Virus record (IMG/VR): IMGVR_UViG_3300038361_000023
Span: 1-26,299 of that record
Origin: a virus
DNA length: 26,299 nucleotides
Strand: one strand, 5' to 3'
Under the pieces are notes generated by a model. That model was not told the origin of the DNA and made no database searches. It saw only the letters and a list, made by a program, of their open reading frames with translations. The first letter of the stretch is position 1. Every line of letters starts with the position of its first letter. Of this stretch, positions 1 through 5,324 are shown in pieces. The translations under genes and the position numbers were made by a program.

Positions 1-1
1 T

Positions 2-169
2 TTAAATGATGCCGATCCTAAGTATGCTGCTGGAATGAAGGGTGATGTCGCAACTGTTCTAGATAAATTTGGTTGGCACAGAGATGGTTGGAGTAGTTCT
101 GCAAAGCCCAATATGATTGGTAGAGAACCTAAAAGGAAAATAGTGAATTTGAGTAAAAGCTTAAATTAA
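2..169 (+). CDS. C-terminal end of an unknown phage structural-region protein (5' partial)
   Basis: The frame is open from the window edge to TAA at 167-169 and encodes the last 55 residues of a protein whose start lies outside. The visible part contains a FGWHRDGW segment and a basic stretch (GREPKRKIV) before the end. I do not recognise a family. It lies directly before the small Lys-rich gene and the connector genes, so a head protein (capsid or capsid-associated) would fit by position. That is an inference from gene order only. The next gene starts 12 bases after the stop, with its own Shine-Dalgarno sequence (AAGGAG) in the gap, so the two are probably co-transcribed. Confidence 0.7.
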   Translation, partial: LNDADPKYAAGMKGDVATVLDKFGWHRDGWSSSAKPNMIGREPKRKIVNLSKSLN

Positions 170-181
170 AAGGAGTTTGTC

Positions 182-415
182 ATGATAACTATTTATGAGC
201 AAAAAACTGGGAAACCGTTCACTGTTGAACACATGATTGATGCTAAGGAATCTGTTGCAAATGGATCTTACACTTTTACAGCCCCTGTAAAAGAAGAACC
301 TAAGCCTATAGTTGAACCTGTTGTTAAAAAAGTAAAACCAGCTCCTATTAAAAAAGTTGAAAAACCAATTGTTAAAGGGAGTATTAAATCAAAAAGTATT
401 TTGAAAAAGAAATAA
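182..415 (+). CDS. Small Lys/Pro-rich phage protein next to the head genes
   Basis: This 77-residue protein has two parts. Residues 1 to about 33 look foldable (MITIYEQKTGKPFTVEHMID...). From about residue 34 the sequence is low-complexity, rich in Pro, Glu, Val and Lys, and ends in a strongly basic tail (KSILKKK). The start is ATG after AAGGAG with a spacer of about 7 bases. Small proteins with a short ordered head and a charged tail are common between the major capsid and connector genes of siphophages, but no function is established for this one. The basic tail could touch DNA or the acidic inner capsid surface; this is speculation. No catalytic motif is seen. Confidence 0.75.
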   Translation: MITIYEQKTGKPFTVEHMIDAKESVANGSYTFTAPVKEEPKPIVEPVVKKVKPAPIKKVEKPIVKGSIKSKSILKKK

Positions 416-429
416 GTTGAGGTTCTATC

Positions 430-936
430 ATGGCCCTAACATTAGTAGCAACTGCTAAATCAGCCTCGGCAAATGCCTATTGTACTTTGGCATCCGCTTC
501 AGATTATCTTCAAAGAAATATTCACACGTATTCTGCTTGGAGTAGCTTAACAACTGCTAATGCAGAGGCAACTCTTATTTGGGCCACGTCTCTGTTAGAT
601 AAACAAATTGATTGGAACGGGAATAAAACTACGACAGCGCAAGCTCTACGTTGGCCTAGGGAAAGTATCTCTGATTCAGATGGGGAAGCTGTAGATGAGG
701 ATACAATACCGAAATTTCTACAAGAAGCTACAGCAGAATATGCCAGGTTACTTTCTGTAAAAGACAGGACAGCAGAAGATCCTACTAAAGGTTTTTCAAG
801 ACTAGAAGCTGGAGGTCTAGCAGCATATATAAATGCTAGAGATAGAGTAGGGATTATTCCCGATTTGGTTTTTGATATGATAAAACCATACGGTGTTTTG
901 GGTGTGTCGAATAGCCGAGTACTAGAGAGGCGTTAA
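430..936 (+). CDS. Head-tail connector adaptor, DnaT_2-like family
   Basis: This 168-residue protein fits the phage family described as putative DnaT-like (DnaT_2), which behaves as the adaptor ring between portal and head closure (gp6/gp15-like). The family pattern is visible. An N-terminal segment about Ala-Asn-Ala-Tyr-Cys leads into a helix with Tyr-Leu (SASDYLQRN), then a helix of the form ATLIWATSLLDKQIDW, then QALRWPR, and a helical C-terminal half containing FLQEATAEYARLL. The 'W-G-x-K...QALxWPR' stretch is the most characteristic part, and the length is normal. The start is ATG with GAGG 8 bases upstream. It is followed after 2 bases by the next gene. The family assignment is by memory of sequence pattern; the adaptor role also rests on gene order. 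Confidence 0.8.
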   Translation: MALTLVATAKSASANAYCTLASASDYLQRNIHTYSAWSSLTTANAEATLIWATSLLDKQIDWNGNKTTTAQALRWPRESISDSDGEAVDEDTIPKFLQEATAEYARLLSVKDRTAEDPTKGFSRLEAGGLAAYINARDRVGIIPDLVFDMIKPYGVLGVSNSRVLERR

Positions 937-938
937 CT

Positions 939-1547
939 ATGGGTTTGCAATCAGTTTTTCAGAGTATAGCGGAGACTATCATTGACGCTTTTGATGATGT
1001 TCCGCAATATTTTTATTTTCACTCTTTGGGCACTTCCACTTATAATGCTACCACTGGTGCTAATGTAGAAAGTGGTGCTATTGAAATAAGTGCGGTGACT
1101 GATTTATCCATGGTAGCTTCTACTTCTTTAAAATCTGTGAGTACAGACCTTTCTGCTTATAATATTCCAACGGATGATGTACAGTGGTTTAAGATTTCTG
1201 GTTTCACAAGTGCAACCAATAACGGTTATGCTAGAGCTACGGCTGCTACAGATACGGGAATTACTTTAACTCAAAAGACTGTAGAGACTGAAGCAGCAGG
1301 AGATGAAATAACCATAACTGGACCATTTTATAAGGTTAAAGGTGTATTTCGTCATTATGGTTTAGAAGAAATAAGAGATACTCCAATACAAATCGAGGAT
1401 TTACAAGTAGTTATTGCAGCTAATGATTTAGCAGTCACCCCCAAGAGTGATGATTGGTTGTTGTGGAGTGATGTGAAGTATCGCATTATGTTAGCAGACA
1501 GTGATCCTGCTTTTGCCACTTGGAAAATGTGGTTGAGGAGATTGTAA
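939..1547 (+). CDS. Head-closure (stopper)-like neck protein with an inserted beta module
   Basis: This is a 202-residue protein. The N- and C-terminal parts read like a head-closure protein. The end (YKVKGVFRHYG..., TPIQIEDLQVVIAA, SDDWLLWSDVKYRIM, FATWKMWLRRL) has the 'x-V-x-G-V...Y...D...V-I-A...W-x-Y-x-I' pattern common in these small beta-barrel proteins. The middle, about residues 67-128 (nt 1140-1325), contains FKISGFTSATNNGYARATA. This looks like an independent small beta domain and resembles a segment of the tail-tube protein (nt 3240-3435). The order, between adaptor and gp10-like gene, supports a neck role. The start is ATG with GAGAGG 9 bases upstream. The stop overlaps the next start as TAATG. 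Confidence 0.7.
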   Translation: MGLQSVFQSIAETIIDAFDDVPQYFYFHSLGTSTYNATTGANVESGAIEISAVTDLSMVASTSLKSVSTDLSAYNIPTDDVQWFKISGFTSATNNGYARATAATDTGITLTQKTVETEAAGDEITITGPFYKVKGVFRHYGLEEIRDTPIQIEDLQVVIAANDLAVTPKSDDWLLWSDVKYRIMLADSDPAFATWKMWLRRL

Positions 1548-2056
1548 TGGCTGGTGATTATAATACTTCTTTCACAGTAGATAAAAGAAGAGGTGGAAAA
1601 GAACTAAATTTAGATTGGTACATCAGTCGTGTACCACATCTGGCTGCTGCAATTAAGAAGAAAGTTGGAGAAGAGTTATTTAAAGCGGTTGTTAGTGCAG
1701 AAAATGTTCCTTTTGTAACTGGTAGATATGTATCCAGTCATAGAATAGGTATTGGAGCTGAAGATAATTCTTTTTCGAAAAATGGTGCTGGTTCTTTAGA
1801 TGAGGCCAGAAGCAAAGTATTGGCATCGCAATTACCTAAATTGGAGTCTATTAAATCTGAGGATAATGTTTTTCTTACAAATTCAGTTCAAACTGAAAAA
1901 GGGTATTCTTATGCTAAACAGGTAGAATATGCTGGTTGGTTAGGTACTGAGAGTTCAACAATGCCTTATTTGGTTTATGAAAAAGCTTTACTACAAGTGA
2001 AACCAAGAATACGTCAATTCATAAAAGACCTTAAAGGAAGTTATTTTGGTATTTAA
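1547..2056 (+). CDS. HK97 gp10-like head-tail joining / tail-completion protein
   Basis: I place the start at ATG 1547, not at the in-frame ATG 1520. The 1547 start overlaps the previous stop as TAATG and has GAGGAG at 1535-1540. The 1520 start would add nine residues encoded entirely inside the upstream gene. The product is 169 residues. The HK97 gp10-like pattern is clear: a helix (AAAIKKKVGEELFKAVV), then 'VPFVTGRYVSSHRI' (equivalent to the usual VPVDTGxLxxS), then 'NVFLTNSV...YAKQVEYAG', and a C-terminal 'MPYLVYEKAL' helix. Members sit at the neck between head closure and tail terminator, matching this position. Length is ordinary. Family confidence is high; exact contacts are inferred. 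Confidence 0.85.
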   Translation: MAGDYNTSFTVDKRRGGKELNLDWYISRVPHLAAAIKKKVGEELFKAVVSAENVPFVTGRYVSSHRIGIGAEDNSFSKNGAGSLDEARSKVLASQLPKLESIKSEDNVFLTNSVQTEKGYSYAKQVEYAGWLGTESSTMPYLVYEKALLQVKPRIRQFIKDLKGSYFGI

Positions 2057-2058
2057 CT

Positions 2059-2478
2059 ATGGGATCTTTTCAAGATTTACGCCAATATATTGAAAGTCGA
2101 TTAACAGATAATTGGAGTGCTACGGATGTGGCCATTGATAATATAGATTATACTCCATCTGCTGATACAGCTTTTATTCATATAATAATTGATGAAGGTA
2201 TTGGAAGACAAATAACTTACAATTCTGGAGAGAATGCTACTCATAGATATGAAGGTTTCATAATGGTATATGTGAATGTACCATTAAAAAGTGGAACTAA
2301 TACTGCTAGAGGTTATGCAGATTCTATAGCCACTATTTTTAGAAACGCTCAATTTTCTACTATGGATATACTTTGTAAAACTCCAAAGATCATTCGAATT
2401 GGTGAAGTAGAGGGGATGTTTCAGTACAATGTTTTGACTCCTTTTCAAGTTGATATAACATTGGATAATGCATCGTGA
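2059..2478 (+). CDS. Tail terminator protein (DUF4128 / lambda gpU-like)
   Basis: This 139-residue protein begins with a helix (FQDLRQYIESRLTDNW), followed by alternating beta strands (TAFIHIIIDEG, YEGFIMVYVNV), a helix (ARGYADSIATIFRN), and a C-terminal strand region (QYNVLTPFQVDITLD). This is the layout of the phage tail terminator / gpU-like family, which caps the growing tail tube as a hexameric ring and provides the head-binding interface. There is no good Shine-Dalgarno sequence close to ATG 2059: the nearest purine run, AAAGGAAG, is about 20 bases upstream. Translation therefore probably depends on coupling to the previous gene, whose stop is 2 bases upstream. The end overlaps the next gene by 4 bases (GTGA). 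Confidence 0.8.
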   Translation: MGSFQDLRQYIESRLTDNWSATDVAIDNIDYTPSADTAFIHIIIDEGIGRQITYNSGENATHRYEGFIMVYVNVPLKSGTNTARGYADSIATIFRNAQFSTMDILCKTPKIIRIGEVEGMFQYNVLTPFQVDITLDNAS

Positions 2479-2660
2479 TTAAATTTAAGTTAATTTCCCC
2501 ATCTAAAGAAAACGAATGTAGATGTTGTAATTGCAATAAATTGTTAGCGAAAATAAAACAGGTTGACAATTTAGCCATTATAGAAATAAAATGTACCAAG
2601 ACTACATGTAGGACTTTAAATGTTTTTAGAATTGAAAAGAATGCGGGTTATGTAAAATGA
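2475..2660 (+). CDS. Com-like zinc-finger protein (Mu Com family), putative translational regulator
   Basis: This 61-residue protein probably uses GTG 2475, overlapping the tail-terminator stop as GTGA. It has a cysteine pattern like phage Mu Com: C17-x2-C20 followed at once by NKLL, then about 15 residues, 'IEIKC' (C40) and C45. Mu Com has CxxCNKLL and an IEIRC-x2-C second pair. Here the second pair is spaced by four residues, and an extra Cys lies at 15. Mu Com binds the mom mRNA leader and opens a hairpin that hides the start codon. In the sequence I see the Com-like motif and a foldable leader downstream (2845-2924). That this protein acts on that leader is inference. No mom-like gene is in the window. 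A plain structural zinc ribbon is the alternative. Confidence 0.7.
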   Translation: MIKFKLISPSKENECRCCNCNKLLAKIKQVDNLAIIEIKCTKTTCRTLNVFRIEKNAGYVK

Positions 2661-2845
2661 ATATACCCTTGGAAGTAAAGATTAAAGCAGTAAAGGAATT
2701 ACCGTTGGACTGTAAAGGGCAACCTAAATGTAGTAAGATGTCATTTTTTCAGATAGAATGCTCATGTGAATGTTATAAAGAGAATCTGGAAAGATTAGTA
2801 AATTTGGTCATAAGCGAACGTCAGCCGCTTGATATATGTAGTTAG
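2657..2845 (+). CDS. Small cysteine-containing protein of unknown function
   Basis: This 62-residue protein starts at ATG 2657, overlapping the Com-like gene's stop as ATGA, which implies translational coupling. It contains six cysteines: two spaced C-x5-C in the N-terminal half (DCKGQPKC), a C-x-C-x3-C cluster (IECSCECYKEN: Cys at positions 3, 5 and 7 of that string), and one near the C-terminus (LDICS). This may bind a metal, alone or with its neighbour. No known family is recognised. Its stop, TAG 2843-2845, runs straight into the first hairpin of the tail-tube leader, so ribosomes finishing this gene would affect folding of that leader. It is a real gene by overlap and codon use; its function is unknown. 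Confidence 0.65.
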   Translation: MNIPLEVKIKAVKELPLDCKGQPKCSKMSFFQIECSCECYKENLERLVNLVISERQPLDICS

Positions 2846-2924
2846 TTAGGGTCGGAAGCCCCTGGATAACAGAGATGATGTTAATTTAAACTATCTTTGA
2901 GGAGGATAGACCATGGATAGTAAC
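2845..2924 (+). promoter_or_regulatory. Foldable leader over the tail-tube start
   Basis: Two elements are visible. First, GTTAGGG (2845-2851) can pair with CCC (2860-2862) and TAAC (2867-2870), with a four-base bulge between the last two. Second, CTATC (2891-2895) has two alternative partners: GATAG at 2905-2909, leaving the Shine-Dalgarno AGGAGG (2900-2905) mostly in the loop, or GATAG at 2916-2920 (six pairs if A2890-T2921 is counted). The latter would enclose both the Shine-Dalgarno and ATG 2913. GTTA 2880-2883 and TAAC 2921-2924 could extend that stem across a bulge. The stems are short, so stability is modest. The overlap of alternatives is seen in the sequence; a switch function is inferred. 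Confidence 0.4.
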
Positions 2925-4094
2925 AGAACAGCACTTCATTTTAAGGAGGAGACCACTTGGGGGACCGCTGCAAGTGGGACTTACCAGACGCTAAGATTCA
3001 CAAGTGAATCTTTTGCCTATAACATTACTAATGTGACAAGTACAGAAATTCGAAATGATCGCCAGATCACGGATTTGATTCAGACTGATGCCGATGTTAC
3101 TGGCGGGTTTAATTTTGAATTTAGCTACAATACCTTTGGGGACCTGCTTGAAGGTGCCCTATGGAGTGATTGGTCAACACAGTTGGCTATTTCTGCTTTG
3201 GGTATTGGTATTGATGTGGCAGGTACACTTACTGCTGGAACTGGTGCTACTGATGATACAGCTAACTTTTCTTTGGTTACTGTTGGTCAGTGGATTGAAT
3301 TGCGTGGTAGTTCTAATGCCACCAATAATGGTTATTACCAAGTCTCAGCGAAGGCTAGTTATACTAGCATAAGTGTCCTTCCTGTGCCTGATGCTACTGT
3401 GGCATCCGCATCGGATACCGTCACCATTGTTGGCGCTTATTTGCGTAATGGAACTACTGAACATAGTTATACGTTCATTAGGGAACATGCTGGTCTTACT
3501 TCACCGGCTACGCAGTATTTTTCCTTTCTTGGCGCAGTGTGTAATTCTTTCTCACTGTCTGTCCAGTCTGGTGCAATTTTAACAGGAAGTTTTGACTATA
3601 TTGGGAAGAATGCAAATTTGTCCTCTGTTTCTTCTACAGCCGATGCTGCTACTGGAGTTACTACCACTTCTGTTCTTAATGCGGTTGTTAACGTGGCAGA
3701 AGTTAGAGAAGCTGGAGATACAGTGTCAGATTGTTTGGTACAGGGTCTTGATATTTCTGTAGCAAATAATGTACGTGGCTTGAAATCTATTGCTAATCTC
3801 GGTAATTGTGATATTGGCGTGGGTAAGTGTGATGTCACTGGTACACTGAATGCGTTCTTTAAGGATAATTCTTTGTATGATAAGTATTTAGCTGGTACTG
3901 CCACTTCTATTTCTTTTAAAGTAGAAGATACGGCTGGAAATGCGTACATTTTTGATATGCCTCAGATTGAATTTGAATCTGATTCTGTCAATTCTGGTGG
4001 TCAAGATCAGGATGTTATGGAAGCGGTTGGGTTCCGTGCTTATAGAGATCCGACTTACACCTACACCATTCAGGTCAGTAAATTTGACGCTTAA
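2913..4094 (+). CDS. Major tail tube protein (Phage_tube_2-like)
   Basis: This 393-residue protein starts at ATG 2913 with a strong AGGAGG 7 bases upstream. The N-terminus (TALHFKEETTWGTAA, LRFTSESFAYNI, STEIRNDRQITDLIQ, GGFNFEFSYNTFGDLLEGAL) is the standard opening of the phage tail-tube family, whose hexameric rings stack to form the tube. The C-terminal half has the matching strands (LVQGLDISVANNVRG, VGKCDVTGTLNAFF, ISFKVEDTAGNAYIFDMPQ). Residues about 110-175 carry an inserted small domain (GQWIELRGSSNATNNGYYQV), related in pattern to the insertion in the head-closure-like protein. This domain may decorate the outer tube surface. Codons look more C/G-ending than in the neighbours, as expected for the most abundant tail protein. 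Confidence 0.9.
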   Translation: MDSNRTALHFKEETTWGTAASGTYQTLRFTSESFAYNITNVTSTEIRNDRQITDLIQTDADVTGGFNFEFSYNTFGDLLEGALWSDWSTQLAISALGIGIDVAGTLTAGTGATDDTANFSLVTVGQWIELRGSSNATNNGYYQVSAKASYTSISVLPVPDATVASASDTVTIVGAYLRNGTTEHSYTFIREHAGLTSPATQYFSFLGAVCNSFSLSVQSGAILTGSFDYIGKNANLSSVSSTADAATGVTTTSVLNAVVNVAEVREAGDTVSDCLVQGLDISVANNVRGLKSIANLGNCDIGVGKCDVTGTLNAFFKDNSLYDKYLAGTATSISFKVEDTAGNAYIFDMPQIEFESDSVNSGGQDQDVMEAVGFRAYRDPTYTYTIQVSKFDA

Positions 4095-4103
4095 TCTTGG
4101 ATA

Positions 4104-4179
4104 AGATCAAGTATCTATCTTTCTCTGTTGGTGTGTGCCCCGTGTCAACACTGATAGATGCTTGGTCTGCTAGGGGTTA
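4104..4179 (+). promoter_or_regulatory. Long intergenic RNA hairpin with possible loop-to-RBS pairing
   Basis: Bases 4104-4119 pair with 4153-4168 over 16 positions with no gap: 14 Watson-Crick and 2 G-U pairs. Nested inside, 4126-4135 can pair with 4141-4150 (six Watson-Crick and four G-U pairs), leaving the loop 4136-4140. The G-U pairs work only in the + strand transcript, indicating an RNA structure, not a protein-binding DNA palindrome. CCCC at 4138-4141 is complementary to GGGG at 4173-4176, the only Shine-Dalgarno-like sequence before ATG 4183 (6-base spacer). A pseudoknot hiding that site is possible. No U-tract follows, so this is not a classical terminator. It could also protect the 3' end of the tail-tube mRNA. 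Confidence 0.6.
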
Positions 4180-4182
4180 AAA

Positions 4183-4455
4183 ATGACTATAGTATATTTG
4201 GATGATTTTGATCCTAAAAATAAGATTTGGAATACAGTTCTTTCCACTAAGTTGGAGAATTTCGATACATCTGTAGAATATCCTAGTAAATATGGTGGGG
4301 TAACTAGAATTAGATATGTGAAAGAACCTGGAGATATTGTCGTAATGAAAGAGGTTGAAAAGAAGGAAGGTAAAAAAGACTTGACAGTAGAAAATGTTGT
4401 TGTTAACATGGAAGAGGATGAAGTAGAAAAAGTTGGAGAAGAATCTTTTTATTAA
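4183..4455 (+). CDS. Small charged protein of unknown function between tail tube and chaperone
   Basis: This 90-residue protein has an N-terminal half that looks folded (MTIVYLDDFDPKNKIW..., GGVTRIRYVKEPGDIVVM). The C-terminal half is highly charged (KEVEKKEGKKD, then NMEEDEVEKVGEE). I recognise no family. The position between the tail tube and the tail-assembly chaperones is occupied in many siphophages by small proteins of unknown role. Its start is fixed by GGGG at 4173-4176 and the preceding structured intergenic region. If the loop-GGGG pairing forms, this is the gene that would be translationally repressed. A minor tail or assembly protein is the reasonable guess, with low certainty. 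Confidence 0.65.
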   Translation: MTIVYLDDFDPKNKIWNTVLSTKLENFDTSVEYPSKYGGVTRIRYVKEPGDIVVMKEVEKKEGKKDLTVENVVVNMEEDEVEKVGEESFY

Positions 4456-4479
4456 TTTCAATTAACGGGGGAATGCAAA

Positions 4480-4890
4480 ATGGCGGATATTAGGAAGCTT
4501 TATGCAACTAATGAAGATAAAGAAACCGATGGTGTCTGGCAGGATCTGGGTGACGGCATTGAAATGCTGATTGCTCGTATTGGTAATCCTAAATACCAAA
4601 AACTTTTTCAAAGACTTAGTAAGCCTCACCGTAAAGCGATCAGGCGTGGTTCTTTGAAAGAAGATGTTGCAGAAAAGTTGATGATTGAATGTATGGCAGA
4701 AACTGTTCTTTTGGGTTGGAAGAATGTTGAGATGGATGGAAAACCTCTTCCTTATTCTAAAGAGAACGCCATTAAAATTCTCACAGAGTTCAAAGATTTG
4801 AAAGATTACATTAATGATTTTGCTAATGAGATGGAAGCTTACATGCAGGAAGATGCTGAGGAGGCAGAAGAGAACTTAAAAAACTCCTAA
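4480..4890 (+). CDS. Tail assembly chaperone, short form (lambda gpG-like)
   Basis: This 136-residue, mainly helical protein (YQKLFQRLSKPHRKAIRR, EKLMIECMAETVLLGWKN, KENAIKILTEFKDLKDYIND) ends in an acidic tail (MQEDAEEAEENLKNS). Such chaperones bind the tape-measure protein and recruit tube subunits, and are absent from the finished virion. The family call rests on the length, the helix pattern with LLGWKN, the position just before the tape measure, and the slippery site at 4878-4884. The zero-frame stop TAA is at 4888-4890, one codon after that site. The start is ATG 4480 behind GGGGG at 4467-4471 with an 8-base spacer. ATG 4473 is out of frame. Confidence 0.85.
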   Translation: MADIRKLYATNEDKETDGVWQDLGDGIEMLIARIGNPKYQKLFQRLSKPHRKAIRRGSLKEDVAEKLMIECMAETVLLGWKNVEMDGKPLPYSKENAIKILTEFKDLKDYINDFANEMEAYMQEDAEEAEENLKNS

Positions 4891-5270
4891 GTTGGACCCT
4901 CAAGAACAAAGGTCAGTTAGAATGGTTTGAGAAGTTAGAGGAAGAGGGTCACGATATAGGAAGTGTGTTAGACGATAAACCAGAACTAACACACGATTTA
5001 GTTCCTTTTTGGAATGCGTTTCAAGTTTTAAGTAGTTCAAGAAGTACCGGCATGGGTGTCGGTGCAATTCCGCTTTCTGCATTTGAGTCTTATTTTCGTA
5101 TTTGGAGAATAACTGATTTAGAAGATCAGTTAGAATATATCAGATTTGTAGGAGCATTAGATTCTGAATATTTAGCTTTTCAAAATAAGGAAAGTAAGAA
5201 GTCGCAAGAGAAAAGCGGAGCTAAAAATGCAAAGAGCGCCTCTAGAGTGCCAAAAGCAAAAGGTCGGTAG
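4480..5270 (+). CDS. Tail assembly chaperone, frameshifted long form (lambda gpGT-like)
   Basis: A -1 shift on A AAA AAC (4878-4884) joins the first 135 residues of the short chaperone to 128 residues read from 4884 onward, giving 263 residues. The shifted frame begins LLSWTLKNKGQLEWFEKLEE and stays open to TAG 5268-5270. It has no suitable start near the junction. Its sequence (LTHDLVPFWNAFQVL..., SAFESYFRIWRI, DQLEYIRFVGALDSEYL) resembles the downstream 'T' part of other phage GT proteins. The far C-terminus is Lys/Ser/Ala-rich and probably disordered. In lambda, the T part binds the tail tube protein. The stop codon lies in the 5' side of the downstream terminator hairpin. Efficiency cannot be read from sequence. 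Confidence 0.88.
4878..4884 (+). other. -1 ribosomal frameshift slippery heptamer A AAA AAC
   Basis: The heptamer fits X XXY YYZ in the zero frame of the chaperone gene (codons ending Leu, Lys, Asn). A zero-frame stop follows one codon later, while the -1 frame is open for 128 residues. A weak downstream stem (GACC 4895-4898 with GGTC 4911-4914) could stimulate slippage, but it is only four pairs. The heptamer itself is among the most efficient known in bacteria. Confidence 0.88.
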
Positions 5271-5307
5271 TCACCAGGATTGGTTTGTGACTTCACGACC
5301 TTTTTTT
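5258..5307 (+). terminator. Intrinsic terminator between chaperone and tape-measure genes
   Basis: AAAGGTCG minus its last base (5258-5265), and then G5266, pairs with the complementary run ending in CGACCTTT (5296-5304). A second stem, GTCAC 5270-5274 with GTGAC 5287-5291, lies inside, separated by a small internal loop. Seven T residues (5301-5307) follow. The chaperone's -1 frame stop codon TAG (5268-5270) is inside the hairpin's 5' side. The tape-measure gene starts only 18 bases later with no room for a promoter, so read-through must occur; partial attenuation is the likely role. Confidence 0.75.
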
Positions 5308-5324
5308 ATGGCAGGTGGTAAATT

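Noticed and set aside
1520-1546. Alternative start of the gp10-like gene at ATG 1520
   Set aside because: It adds nine residues inside the upstream gene and ignores the GAGGAG plus TAATG arrangement that fits ATG 1547.
3088-3582. Two + strand open frames inside the tail-tube gene
   Set aside because: They are Leu/Val-rich translations of the tail-tube codons in another frame, without ribosome-binding sites.
4084-4107. Promoter TTGACG...TAAGAT after the tail tube gene
   Set aside because: The spacer is only 12 bases and the first box lies in coding sequence.
4104-4168. Transcription terminator after the tail tube gene
   Set aside because: The hairpin is strong, but the bases after it (GCTAGGGG) have no T-run. 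An RNA regulatory or stabilising role fits better.
4965-5270. Independent 101-residue gene in the -1 frame after the chaperone
   Set aside because: The frame is already open from the slippery site and has no good ribosome-binding site at 4965. It is best explained as the frameshifted extension.
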